NCBI GenBank assembly: GCA_014529385.2
Contig: CM043960.1
Span: 123,901,043 to 123,965,042 of the forward strand
From: Adiantum capillus-veneris
Taxonomy: Eukaryota; Streptophyta; Polypodiopsida; Polypodiales; Pteridaceae
Direction: 5' to 3'
DNA length: 64,000 nt
How positions within the stretch are numbered: the first letter of the stretch is position 1; each line of letters starts with the position of its first letter. The notes beneath the pieces are model-generated. The model did not search any database. It saw only the letters and a program-made list of their open reading frames with translations, and was not told the DNA's origin. Positions 11,861 through 22,789 of the stretch are shown here, piece after piece. A program made the translations under genes and the position numbers.

Positions 11861-12690
11861 GTCGACCCCTCTTGCTATTTGCTCATGCTCCACTCTCATT
11901 GGACCTCCCTAGGTCTAGCCAATGATAATTAAACAATATAAGTGATAGCCTTCTGACATGTGTCCCCCTTTCCCCTTTTGCGAGAGCTTGATGTAATTAA
12001 TAAATGCAACTAAACTCTCATTGGACCCCTTTGCCTCCTGGCCAATAGGAATCAGGCAAGCCATTGGGCTGCTGAATGCTCATTGGACCCCTGAAAACTG
12101 TCCAATAGTCTTCTAGAGAGCTTAATCCTCATTGGTTCTTTTATTAAGTGTTTTTAAATTAATTAAACTAGATTTACTCTAGCCTAATTCTCATTGGTCC
12201 ACCTCCAAGGCCATCCAATAGGAATTGGGTACACCTTGTGGGCATCTGGGCTAGGTAGCTGACATGTGTCCCTCATTCCCTTTGTGTAAAGGGAGCTTGT
12301 GTGTGTGTGTGTGTGTGTGTGTGACTTTCTCTCTCATCCCCTACAAGCAAGGTTCGCCCCCTACTATGTAGGGATTTGTAAAGACTTTTGGGACACACAC
12401 AAAGCATCCAATTCCCCCCATGGTTGACCTTTGGACACAACCTTTGAATTTTGGAACCTTAGCATTTTGGAAGTCTTAATGGGTTGAACCTTAGGATCTT
12501 TTTAGCCCATTGTTGCACATGGCTCTTTTGCAGGTGGCTCCCTATTTTTCCTCCTTTGGATCCCTACTGTGGCCGGTCTGCTAGCTTAACCAATATTCTA
12601 GCTTTTTCTCCCCTGGCACTTTCCCATATTAACTGATCAGTTTAACATGAGAAAATCATTTAGGAGAATTAGATATTGATTATTATGACA
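11038..12690 (-). repeat. 5' LTR of element A (1653 bp)
   Basis: Partner of 3880-5457, same TG...CA ends. It differs mainly by scattered substitutions, a large CT expansion at 11781-11858 and a longer GT tract near 12298-12321. Confidence 0.94.
11781..11858. repeat. (CT)n microsatellite inside LTR
   Basis: About 39 uninterrupted CT units, against roughly eight in the matching place of the other LTR (near 4616). Confidence 0.98.
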
Positions 12691-12695
12691 AGTCG
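12691..12695. repeat. Target-site duplication AGTCG, right copy
   Basis: Exact partner of 3875-3879. Confidence 0.93.
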
Positions 12696-13906
12696 GATGC
12701 AAGTAGATTGAATTTTTAGTGTCCAATCTTCTGTGTTCCCAATGGCAATGGCAATCAAGAGGACAATCAACTTTTGCATATGGTAACCTGGTCATGGCTA
12801 GCTCAACGCGACGATATACTACTGCCTTTGGGGTTTTCGACAAACACGAGATCGAGAATACTAGAATCTAGAATTTGAAATTCAGCCGAAGCTCTTATGA
12901 GTCGAGATTCATCGACTTTCGGAGGCCATCTTCAAAAGCCTTGGTGGGCGACTGGAAAGAAATTTAAAATTTGTAGCTCAAAGAAATCAAAGACGGCGGC
13001 AATTAAAGGTTATGTGGCTATACAAATGGCTAAGCAACTTTGATAGCATGTGGCCTTGAAGTTTCAAACTAAAATTAAATTCTTTGTTGGGCGGTCAGCG
13101 TAAATAAAGAAAATTTATTTATTTTCTTCTTATGTTCGGCGGCCAACCAAGGAGTTGAGAGGGGGGGTGAATTGTTGCTTAAAATGGGTGGCTCTAATGC
13201 TCAGTGGACGACCGACCATAACTTCAATAAATTTTTTTTGTTAACTTAAGTTAGGTGTGAAATGCATGAGGTAAAGCAAAAAAAAAACTGTGAGGCAACA
13301 ACCAAGTTGGACAAAGACAGCGCGCGATAGAGAAAGTGGAGATGGCGACTCCTGCAGGCACCCCCGGACCGCGAGGCAAAAGAGAAAAGTTTTAAGGAAG
13401 CCAGGGTGCCCCTTATGATGCAGGATTTCCACGATTTGATGGTGGTCAACAGAGAGGGACTCTTTGCATGCTAGGGGTGATTCCCACCGTTGATTGCCAT
13501 CGAGTTAGAAGAAGCAATACAAGGCAACTCCTTGCTTTATCTGCTTTCTTCTCGGGATTCTTCAAGAATCACCAATTCCCTTCTTCCAATTCCACTTCTT
13601 CTTCTTTTCTTTAACGATGTCAAGTACAGCCTCCTTCCAAGCTCTCCGATGCCAAGTCAGATTCACCGTCTTATTAATTTTCTTCGAGATCTCCTTCTCT
13701 CATTTCCTTGCTTGTAAATTCACAAATCCAAGGAAATTTAGCCGTTGCTTGGAATTCAATGCTGCACATACCCATTTTCGATTTCCATAAAGAGGAAATT
13801 ATTGAATAAGTTGCTGATTAATTCTTCGATTAAGCTTTGATGTGGAAATTTTATGCTACCAATTTGAGAATTCCTATTCAAATTTGCCGATTAACTTGAA
13901 TCCGTC
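12696..13906. other. No gene seen; host flank and probable eroded LTR-element leader
   Basis: No convincing coding sequence on either strand. GTTGAGAGGGGGGGTGAATT near 13152-13172 looks like a polypurine-rich junction. 13480-13900 probably belongs to the leader of the minus-strand element whose primer site is at 13907. Confidence 0.4.
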
Positions 13907-13918
13907 GCTCTGATACCA
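13907..13918 (-). promoter_or_regulatory. tRNA-Met primer-binding site on minus strand
   Basis: The minus strand reads TGGTATCAGAGC, the exact plant initiator tRNA-Met complement, two bases from an LTR-type end (plus-strand TGTTGGGAGTAG from 13920). Confidence 0.75.
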
Positions 13919-14142
13919 TTGTTGGGAGTAGAGGGGCAGAATGATTGCTTCAGAATTCCAATTTCCTTGCACACTTATCTGTCAACCTCTCTCCATCTCT
14001 CCCAAATCCCAAGTACAAACACCTACACTATGACACCACACACACACAGACACACACAAGTATAGAATTGATAATGAAAGATTGCAAGGGGAAGATGATG
14101 TAGAAAAGATTAGAGAGTACACAACATAGCATACCATAGCAT

Positions 14143-14148
<6 letters not shown>

Positions 14149-14195
<47 letters not shown>
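14149..14195. repeat. (GA)n microsatellite
   Basis: About 23 GA units. Confidence 0.97.
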
Positions 14196-14198
<3 letters not shown>

Positions 14199-14646
14199 TT
14201 TTGCAAATCAATGGCCTAAAGATTGTAGCCCCAAATTCCATGGCACCTTTGTGGAGTTTGGTATTTAATATTTGATATTGCTTATTGGTGCCAAAAATTG
14301 GAGGCCCCTCTTTTACACTTTTATGAGTGGAGCATATCACTTATTGCATGTCCCTCTTAGGGTGAGTTCTCACCATCCTATTTACAAAGCAACCATAGTG
14401 GCTTATGGATAAAAGATCTAAAACACTATGAAAATGTAAAATGGCCAATAGTAATTTATTACCGATGCCTTCTCCTCAACTCCAAAAATTCCAATCTACA
14501 AGTCATCAATTCACCATTAGTAAAAATAAAAAGAGAGCATAGTAATTAATCATTACAGGCCACCTATTCCAATTTTAGTTAACCACATACAACAAGAGGA
14601 TGCCCAGTCTTGTAATACACCAAGTTTCATGTTAAAATAGGTCAAA

Positions 14647-15204
14647 CATGGATCATGATCCATGTACCTCATCATGATTTTTGACTAAGATTTAAACACT
14701 AGGTAGCTAAGACTATTTGAAACACTTTTCCCAAAAGACTCGTTGGCAAAAAAGTTGGTCAAAAGAGAGAAATTTTAAAAAAAGTCAAAAACCGCAAAAC
14801 AGACCCAGGTAAAAAGTGATTCAAATCCAAAAAAAAGTTGGAAGTAGATTGCAAACATCATAAGAAATCAATAGGTTACGTTTCAGGTCCAGAAGTGATG
14901 GAACATGGATCGCAATCCATGTCCTCCATCTGAGTTTTTGGACAGACTATACCAGCATGTAGAAAAAACCATTGCAAGCAATACTTCCCAAAGCAAAAAA
15001 AAGAACAAAAAGTGGTTCTAAAGGGACAAAAGCACTTCCAAGTATAAAATTCCAAAGCAACCCTAGGGTTTGACTTTTAGTTGGCCTAATCAAGTGCCAA
15101 ACCGCACAAAAACCACACAACTGGTGTCAGGGTCCTAAGGGCAACATGTGTGTGAAGTTTCATCACATTCTACAACCACTAAGGTTCATGGATCATGATC
15201 CATG
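14647..15204. repeat. Three spaced copies of an 18-nt palindrome
   Basis: CATGGATCATGATCCATG is a perfect inverted repeat at 14647-14664 and again at 15187-15204; a two-mismatch version is at 14904-14921. Each is followed by T and a CCTC/CCTAC-like stretch and preceded by a TTTCA motif 20-40 bases earlier, which suggests diverged sub-repeats of about 260-280 bp. Confidence 0.8.
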
Positions 15205-15461
15205 TCCTACTTTCACACACTAAGACCAGAATTGCAACATATCTAGAACTAGTCACAAGGAACATAGTGGTCTTTTCAAAATTGAATTTGGACTTCATTT
15301 GAGGATTTTGCAAGCTAAAATAGATTTTGTGTAACAGAGCGGTTGTAAACTCATAGCCACCAAGTTTTTTTTGTATAGATTGCAAGAGCTAGAGCATAGC
15401 AACGTGATATGATTTCAAGTTGAGGATCTGGTAGCAACCAAAGACGTAACAGGTCAGGGTT

Positions 15462-16580
15462 TTGCAATCGTGCTTTTTCTTGATATATTTGAAATTGGGT
15501 ATATTATTACAAAATAGAAACCCTACCATAGATGACCAAGCTAGCCATATTTCCATGGAAGAGAGTGTGAATTTGGGACCATTGCCTACCTTAGAGCCGA
15601 CTCTAGAGGAAAATTTGTCTGGTACTTCATCAGAAAGATCCTATACCAACATGGTTGAGGGGTATAAGAGTGTGAGTTTCAAAGAGGGAATAAACATGGG
15701 AGCAGGACCATCCCAACCCGCACGAACTACAAAATTGTTACACTTGAAATACTAGTTTCTGCAAGAATTTACAAAGACGATATGGATTGCTACTGTGTGT
15801 AAAGTTAGAAGAGAGACCTAATGAGTTCAAGGACATAGTGTTGGTGGACTACAATGGTGATCGTGGTACTTTGATGATAAAGGAATAATATATATAGCTG
15901 TGCAAAATCCCTACATTGTGGACAAATGGGGATTGATAGGCACAAAGGACAAAGTTCACATAGAGTCGAGGACAAGCCGCCTAAGTTAGACATTCCAAAA
16001 GCAGAACTAAGGCGAGTGAATGAGACAACTTGAGTCAACATGGACAACACTCATGTGGGGTTGTACAAGTACAATAAAGGAAAGCAAATACTCTATTACA
16101 AGTGCGATGAGCCCTACATTGGAACTTTTACAAACATAGAAGGCAGAGAAACCCATGTAATCATGCTTGATAAATATGGGCGAGAATACTTTGCAGTAGA
16201 CCGTAAGGAGCTAGAGAGATATACATACTTTGGGGGCTACTCCATCAATATTATGTCACTCCAAGCACAGTTAGGCCTATTATATTTGAAGCCACACCAG
16301 AAATGGAGAGAGTGAGTCCGGATAGAATGAGAGTTGAACTCATTTAGTTGATCCCAGAGTTTTTAGTACTAAGACCAATGGGATCCTTGAGTTCAAGGGT
16401 TCTAATGACCACACATAGGGGTAGTGAGGCTCTAAGCACAATATAGAAACCTAGACATAATCAAGAGATGTGGACCTGATGAGAGAGCCACAGAATGAAC
16501 TCCAATTAGAGTTCCTAGTGGGGGTTATGAGGCAAGAGATGTTCTCATAAGAGAACTTGGAGTTGTGAGATTGGTGGCCA
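15462..16580 (+). other. Unrecognised leader or Gag N-terminal sequence of C1
   Basis: Two modest open stretches, 15462-15755 and 16040-16315, are coding-like in composition. The second includes GETHVIMLDKYGREYF-like charged sequence (actual: EGRETHVIMLDKYGREYFAV). Neither resembles a family I recognise. They precede the Gag of C1 on the same strand, so they may be an N-terminal Gag extension or an accessory frame of this lineage. Chance open frames remain possible. Confidence 0.35.
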
Positions 16581-16589
16581 AAACACGAC

Positions 16590-17330
16590 ATATGCGACTA
16601 TCTCAAGTGGCAAAGTGTGTTGCCAAAAAGTAGAATGGATAAGGGGATCCATATGTACATGTCTCACTCTTTAAACAAGTTTTGAGAGCTGAACAAGTGG
16701 TGGATTTCCATATTCAATATGAGGGATTTGGGCTAACATTGGAGGGAAAAAATTTAACATGGTTCCAACCATTGAATACAAAATATTTTTCTAACATACA
16801 ACAACTTCTGTGAGAATTTGCTTAGGTATTCTCTGAAAGGGGAATCAAACACAACATAGTGTACCAAATCTACACTTTTAAGCAAAAAAAGAACGAGAAT
16901 GTGAAGGAAGATTCACTTCACTTCAAGCAATACGTAGAGAGATGTCCTGTTAGAGAGCTACCGCTAGATGAGAGGTTATTAGTTTTCTTCATAGAGGGCT
17001 TGAGAAACGAGACTCTAAAAAAGGACGTGCACTTGAAAGCATGCAACACATTTGAGCTCCATTTGAGCAAGTCACTACAGAAGCATTGTATCTAGTTGAC
17101 AATTGTAAGGTGTATGGAGAGATATCAAAAGATGTAGATAGTACAACAAGTAGTGCCTCTTCTACCATAAGTGAAGTTACAACAAAGCAGAGTGTTCAAG
17201 ATCCACTTGTACCAAATGTCGATCAAATGGTCAAAGAAGTGATCAGAAGAATGAACCAGAGCTATCGACAAAATCCAAACCTGCGATAACCACTAGCTGT
17301 AGTAGCAAATGTACTACAAGTCTTGAATTA
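16590..17330 (+). pseudogene. Gag capsid of C1, first part
   Basis: In sequence order: DPYVHVSLFKQVLRAEQVVD, YEGFGLTLEGKNLTWFQPL, FSERGIKHNIVYQIYTFKQK and FFIEGLRNETLKKDVHLKAC. These match block for block the better-kept Gag of C2 (29641-30398: FVHVIRAKEVLDFPTQFVGF, GLTLEKDAATWFNFVEG, FIQGLRNVDFYYNLHMKK). In-frame stops near 16814 and frame changes near 16860 and 17086 break it. It is a capsid protein; the copia remnant starts about 20 bases after the last recognisable part. Confidence 0.75.
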
Positions 17331-17348
17331 TTGTGTGATCAAGTAGAA

Positions 17349-17495
17349 TGCTAGAATTAGGGTTGCAAAACAACACACACAGCTTGGAGAAGATGAAGGG
17401 AGCTCAAAGCACACAATAGAGAGTGTATTACTTAGTTTGCAATGGAAATATTAGATAACCCTAGAGTGATGGGCAATACCCGACGGTCCTAAGTT
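17349..17495 (-). repeat. 3' LTR remnant of nested copia
   Basis: Shares GAATTAGGGTTGCAAAA and the block around GAGAGTGTATTAC with 19713-19900. It is shorter because about 45 bases before CGGTCCTAAG are missing. Confidence 0.7.
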
Positions 17496-18252
17496 CAGCC
17501 ATAGCCAAAAATTGTTTGAAGCACATAAACACTTCGGACTTTGCTTTAAGCGGAAATACCCATGCATGCCTCGAGTAATCATCAATGAAAGTCACAAAGT
17601 GAAGGTGATTGCCCACGGATGGAGTTTGCACGGGCCCACAAACATCACAATGCACAAGCTGCAACTTGCATGTGTCCCTCATTGAACCATCCTTTGGAAA
17701 CTTTGAATGCTACATCTTACCCAAAATACAGCCTTCACAAACATGTTTGACATGTGCTTCAAGAGGCGGCAAAGAAGCAACCATATCAAATTTTTGCAAA
17801 CGCAGCAAACTGGCAAAATTCAGATGTCCAAAATGTGCATGCCAAAGTTTTGCATCTGAAGTAGCCTTAGAATCCACAACTGCATTTGCAAAATTCTGCC
17901 CACACTTTTCATACAAAGTTAGCTTATACAGCCCACAACATAAAAGACTAGATGCAACAATTTCATCATCAAAACTGAGATCATGTACAATACATCTGTC
18001 ATCCACAAATTTGACTACAAGTCCAAGTCTAGCTACATAGAGTGCATCAACAAGTGCAAAATAACTGCCATTTGCAACAATAAGCACAATCTTTTCAACT
18101 CCCTGAATCGAACAAGAGACATTGTTGGCACAAGTAATTGAATTCCCATGAGGGACAGACTCAAGAGAGGTGAACAAATCACGATGTGAAGTAATGTGCT
18201 TTGTAGCACCACTGTAAAAAAACCACACATGTGAATCTGCAACAACTGACAT
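17461..18252 (-). pseudogene. Copia protease, pre-integrase and start of integrase (nested copy)
   Basis: The right segment has WFFYSGATKHITSHRDLFTS, the retropepsin motif with the catalytic Asp replaced by Tyr (canonical W.lDSGAT.H). It then has the zinc-binding pre-integrase domain LWHAHFGHLNFASLLRLQKF ... HVCEGCILGKM (H-H-C-C). The left segment opens the integrase core at QLVHCDVCGPVQTPSVGNHL and TFIDDYSRHAWVFPLKAKSE and ends after the first catalytic Asp, at the LTR. The second Asp and the Glu are absent. Frames change near 17690. Dead enzyme. Confidence 0.88.
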
Positions 18253-18285
18253 GCATGCATCATGAACAACTGGATTATAAGTGCA

Positions 18286-19305
18286 CTATGCACTGAAAGC
18301 CCATTTTGCATCAACATTAGCATCATAGTCTCCTTTCACAGAAGACTCAACAATAGCTACATTTGTAGTGGAACCAACATTAGTAGTGGAACCAGCCTCT
18401 TTGGCCTTCAACTTAGGACAATGCTTAATCAAGTGATCCTTAGCTTTACAATAATGGCAACACATCTTCTTTTTTCCTTTATTACCAAAATTTCCAGACG
18501 AATTTCTGCTAGCAGAAGCATTAAAAACATGTGATTTTCCACTCACAGAAGAACCATAAGAAGTGGTTGCATTATTGTTACCACCTTTTCTTTGAGCAAC
18601 AATAAAGGCATGTTCAACTGCACACTGTCTAGTCCTATTTTTTCTCAAAAGCGACTCTTGCAACAACAATGTGCATAATGCATCAAACTTGATAACCTCA
18701 GGATTTCCTTGGGTCATAAGTCTCCAAATACTAGCAAAAGTCTAGTAAGAATCTTGCAAGGCATCAAGAACAGTCTGCACAACGGAATTGTCTGAAATGA
18801 CTTCACCAGCAGAAATAAGTTGCTCACTGATATCCTTGACACCAGCAGGGAAAGTGTCCATGTCATCTTCCTCATGCATAATCATTGACTCCAGCTCTTT
18901 ACACAGCAATGCAATTTTTGCCTCATTGGCGACTTGCATAAAGACCAGCCAGAATATCCCAAGCCTGATTTGTAGATTTCGCTTAAGGAATGTGAGGAGT
19001 AATAGTGCGCTTCATAGACAAGGCAATCAATGCATGAGCTGTGCATCCTTTACATCCCAACGAGCTTGCTCAACCATAGGCAAAACAACTTTGGCCGCAA
19101 CAATCCTACCACCAAAACTTACAACATCCTCAACATCGCCTACATCCTCAGAACCATGATGCACATCAATGCCTTGCACAATGTTCAAAATGCCATTGGA
19201 TACAAGGACCTGTTGCATCATGTAAGCCCACATAGGGTAATTGTCTCCATCTAATCTGTCCTCAGTAGCAAACATGTTGAACACATCTGTGTTGTTGTTA
19301 GCCAT
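18286..19305 (-). pseudogene. Copia Gag of the nested element
   Basis: A genuine ATG at 19303-19305 opens MANNNTDVFNMFATEDRLDG then NYPMWAYMMQQVLVSNGI, the N-terminal copia Gag motif (L.G.NY..W...M). The middle piece (18742-18939) has ELESMIMHEEDDMDTFPAGV. The last piece (18286-18717) carries a CX2CX4HX4C knuckle, CHYCKAKDHLIKHC. At least two frameshifts (about 18730 and 18960) break it. Confidence 0.85.
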
Positions 19306-19712
19306 AGTAAATGTTGCACCTGAGGTGAAAACTGTCCGAAAAGAGGAGAAAGAAAGTGGGAACAACACGTGCTATATAGCACAGACTGTAGAAAACTGTA
19401 AGGGACCTGCTATATAGAAAATGGCATTGACAAAAATTTTGCTTAAAATGATGAAATTGCCTACGCAGTACTGTCTGTAGTGGAAATAGAGGCCGAAATG
19501 AGCCTGAATCAGAAATCTAAGCAGACTAAGATATTCAAGCTCTCCCAAAATACTTTTCGACTTGTGAACGAGATCTTCAAGCTCTCCCAAAACAATTTTC
19601 GACCTGTGAACGCTCGCCAAAGCTCACAAAAATCGGAGAAAGTGAGCAGGCATGTGTTGGAGTTGCTGGCGACTAAGCCCGGGAGGACACAACCTGCTCT
19701 AATACCAATTTT

Positions 19713-19900
19713 TGGAATTAGGGTTGCAAAAAAACACACCCAGCTTAGAAAAGATGAAGGAAGCTCACGGCACACAACAGAGAGTGTATTACATAGTGTG
19801 CAATGGAGAGATTAGATAGCCCTAGAGTGATGGTTGTATATACAATGCACGGGGGAAAAACCTCCAAACGAGGGAAAAAATGCCGTGGCGGTCCTAAGTG
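19713..19900 (-). repeat. 5' LTR remnant of nested copia
   Basis: Starts TGGAATTAGGG beside the primer site; the other end lies between about 19895 and 19935 and was not fixed. Confidence 0.65.
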
Positions 19901-19939
19901 TGTTTAGACACATCACTACCACATGTATATGGTAACACA

Positions 19940-20590
19940 CAAGTATGCCAATCACAAAATGAATGAGTGCTTTTACAACAAGAATTATGTGAGGGAAAGG
20001 CCCTATGGACCTCCAGTGGTGCAACCTTTTCCACCACCACCGAGGTAGCAAACGGGGAGTTAAGCCTCAACCAATGTTGGCCAATAGCCTCCTTTAGCTC
20101 AAGAGAACCGGACAATTGCTTGATACACACAGCCTATGGTAACACTCACGAGTCAGAAAATGGTGCCACCGACTTCGTATTATGAAGAACCAATCGACAC
20201 TTACGAGAGAGAACCAAAGGAAATTGCATATGTTGACGAAGGTTATGCTTCGTGGGTAAGCTTAGATGAAGTTGTAGAGCCATCATATATTGCACATCTA
20301 TCAAAGAATCATTATATGACAGATAAGGACACACTCATGCTCATAGCAAGTCATAATTACAAACCTAGAGGATATCCTCCTTGGACAAGATAACCAATGG
20401 GGGCTCAACAAGCATCCCAACAGGAAGGTCCTTTGATATGAATGTGGAGGTAATCGTTGGGAAAGAGTTTGTTCGCACAAGGGTGAGCAAAAAGATTTTT
20501 GGGGTCTTGTGATGGTTGTGAGATAGATCATTTACTTACGAACTATCCCAAAAATCCTAAAACTCTTGGGAGAAGCATCTATCATGTTTA
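19940..20590 (+). pseudogene. Gag C-terminal part of C1 after the copia insertion
   Basis: Codons for YANHKMNECFYNKNYVRERP at about 19944-20005 correspond to WTNHAMEECYYNKGYVRERQ of C2, which proves that Gag continues past the insertion. Then follow PTSYYEEPIDTYEREPKEIA and SKNHYMTDKDTLMLIASHNY. A degraded zinc-knuckle-like CDGCEIDHLLTNYPKN lies near 20508-20560. Several frame breaks. Confidence 0.7.
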
Positions 20591-20596
20591 TGAAAA

Positions 20597-21440
20597 GTGT
20601 TTGAAAGGTGTAGATTGTATCACATCTCATTGAACCCTTTCAAACGCCAATTTGGGGTTAAACATAAAGTCATTTTAGTGCATATAGTGTCCAAGAATGG
20701 GATTTCCACAGACGCAAGCAAAATTAAAGCCATTGCCAATTTTGCACCACCTACAAACTATAAGAGAGCTCAAAGATTCATGGGCCATGTTGCTTATGAT
20801 TGGCGGTTTATTTTAAACTTTGTCAAGAAAGCTCATCCATTGTACAAGCTTCTTATCGAATTCACTGGACCGAGGAGTGTGACCATGCTTATGAGTTATT
20901 AAAAAAGGCCATGACAAGTGCCCCAATCCTAGATATTGGTTTTCCATGTTATATATTGATGTATCAAACTCTGCTATTGGGTGTGTTCTAACTCAACCAG
21001 GAGAACATAAATTGGGCTACCCTATTAGCTTTGCAAGTTGCCAATTAAATGATACCGAGGTGAACTACACCACTACAAAGTGAGAAGGTTTAGCTATGGT
21101 TTATGCTCTAAAGAAATTCTGATATTGCCTTCTTCCTACCAAGTTTGTGTTTTACGTTGATCATCAAGTGTTGTCTTCTCTCATAAAAAACTTATGTTCC
21201 AAGAAGAATTACATGATGGTTGTTAATTTTTCTCGAGTTTGATTTCACTATTGTACATAGCAAAAAAATATGTTATGGAAGACCATTTGTCTTGCATACC
21301 AATGGTGAAGCCCCTATCAAAGTTGATGATGAATTGCCCAACACTTCCCTATTCATAGTCAAGATAATTCCTGAATGGAGTGAAAAAACTGTCAACTTTT
21401 TAGTTAATGTTCTTTCCCCCAAAGAGCTTTGAAAGGATCT
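20597..21440 (+). pseudogene. Reverse transcriptase connection and RNase H of C1, 5' deleted
   Basis: It begins in the connection region, LNPFKRQFGVKHKVILVHIV and SKNGISTDASKIKAIANFAP, then the RFMGHVAYDWRFILNFVKKA thumb-like motif. RNase H pieces follow in other frames: PILDIGFPCYILMYQT (20927-20980), YPISFASCQLNDTEVNYTTT and VFYVDHQVLSSLIKN (about 21010-21200). The palm with the catalytic YxDD box is absent: Gag-like sequence ends only ~40 bases before. In-frame stops are present. Non-functional. Confidence 0.8.
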
Positions 21441-22789
21441 AGCTCAAAAGTTAACCAAGGAATGTGAACCTTATTGCTTGATTGCCGAAACTCTCTTTAA
21501 GCAAGGAAAAGATGACATTCTTAGGTGTTGTACCCGTGAGGATGAATATTTGTACATTTTGCAAGAAGCACACGTGGATGTAGTTGGTGGTCACTTTTTA
21601 AGAGAATTGATTGTTAGAAAGGTAGTACAATCTCACTATTGGTGGATCACTTTATTTAAGGATGCATCACTCTTTACAAAAGGATGTGATGAATGCCAAC
21701 ATTATACAAAACCACAAAGAAAAGATAAGATGCCTGTACATCCTATTAAGGTGACCTAACCATTTGAAAAGTGGGGCTTAGACTTTGTAGGTCCAATTAG
21801 TCTAATAGCTCGTAATACTCAATCTCGGTATATCATCGTTGCCACTGACTATGTGACAAAATGGGTCAAAGCTAAAGCTACACGCAAGGACAACTACCAA
21901 GTTTCTCTTTGAAAATATTATTACACAACTCGAATGTCCCTTTGAGATTGTGAGTGACAATGGTACCCATGTTATAAATGAAGTGATAAAAGAACTCACA
22001 TCAGATTTCATGTTATCCCACCATAAGTTTATACTTTATTATCCACAAGCGACTGGCCAAGTTGAGAGTACCAACAAGACTCTAATTTCTATCTTGACTA
22101 AGATAGTAGAGGCTCATCATACAGATTGGGACTTGAAGCTTACATCAGCTCTATGGGCTTATCATACCGCTTATAAAGTGGCTATTGACTGCACAACGTC
22201 TAAAATGGTGTATTGTCAAGAATCACTAATGCCATGGGAGTTTGTCATTCTTAGTATTCAAGTACCTCTCAAGAAGGTTGAGATGGTAACCCATTAGTCG
22301 AGCGTTTATATATCCTCAAAAGTCTAGAGGAAGAGAGACAATCATTGGCTAAGCAAAATACCCTTGTGGAGAAGGATAGCAGAAAAAAGTGGTTTGATTG
22401 CCATTCAAAGAACAAGGACATCAAAGTCAATGATAAAGTTCTTATGTTGTTGAGTGTGCAACAAAAAGAGAAAGTTGAAATACGCTGCCAAAGGGCCATA
22501 TAGAGTATGCAAAATTACCCTACAAGGTATCGTTTGTGTGGAGATTCTAGACGGAGTTGAAACCATTGGATTCCTGAATGGGAGTAAATTCAAAAGATAC
22601 TATGATCCCCTAGCCAAGAGGAATTACATGCCATCCATCACAAGAAAGCAACAAAAGAATAAGCTGAGGTTAAAAATTTGCAAGCGAGGATTGAAGCTCG
22701 GGAGCAACAACAATGTATTAGACACCAATGAGAAGATAATCTTGGAGTTACACATTCATTCAAAGTTGAATCAGATAACGATTCTATAG
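21441..22789 (+). pseudogene. Integrase of C1
   Basis: The zinc-binding N-terminus is at 21478-21759 (LQEAHVDVVGGHFLRELIVR, SHYWWITLFKDASLFTKGCD then ECQHYTKPQRKDKM). Core: GLDFVGPI near 21778 with the first Asp, IVSDNGTHVINEVIKELTSD with the second Asp (21945 on), and YPQATGQVESTNKTLISILT with the Glu. The C-terminal RNase H-fold exit WDLKLTSALWAYHTAYKVAI and KAAKGPYRVCKI-like module (YAAKGPYRVCKITLQGIVCV) follow. Frames change near 21765, 21900 and 22300. Catalytic residues survive; the reading frame does not. Confidence 0.85.

Larger units (their letters stand above)
3880..12690 (-). mobile_element. Element A: full-length Ty3/gypsy chromovirus, 8.8 kb
   Basis: Both LTRs start TGTAACATT and end GATTATTATGACA as read on the plus strand, and the element is flanked by AGTCG on both sides. 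Coding runs on the minus strand: Gag, zinc knuckle, protease, reverse transcriptase, RNase H, integrase, chromodomain, so the 5' LTR is the right one. The chromodomain after integrase places it among the chromoviruses. At least four frameshifts or in-frame stops make it non-autonomous now. A truncated sister copy (element D) lies at 57503-61935 on the opposite strand. Confidence 0.95.
13920..15450 (-). repeat. Probable 5' LTR (unpaired) of a minus-strand element
   Basis: It starts TGTTGGGAG next to a primer site, so on the minus strand this is an LTR with its R/U5 end at 13920. The far end is not defined because no second copy is in the window; the right limit given is where gypsy element C1 material seems to begin. 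It holds a GA microsatellite and three near-identical palindromes. No coding potential. Confidence 0.45.
17349..19900 (-). mobile_element. Truncated Ty1/copia element nested in C1
   Basis: Two LTR remnants share GAATTAGGGTTGCAAAA..., GAGAGTGTATTAC and CGGTCCTAAG blocks: left 17349-~17495, right 19713-~19900. Coding is on the minus strand. The right LTR abuts a primer site TTGGTATTAGAGCAGG (minus, 19695-19710), close to the initiator tRNA-Met complement. Pol stops inside the integrase core, so most of integrase and all of reverse transcriptase and RNase H are deleted. Gypsy Gag codons resume by ~19940. A target duplication could not be confirmed. Confidence 0.8.

Noticed and set aside
11730-11925. 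Open frames with long Ser-Leu runs near 11.8 kb and at 13.98-14.34 kb
   Set aside because: They are translations of CT/GA microsatellites inside LTRs.
14647-15204. CRISPR-like array
   Set aside because: Only three copies of a palindrome with ~260-base spacing in plant DNA; spacers far too long and no cas genes.
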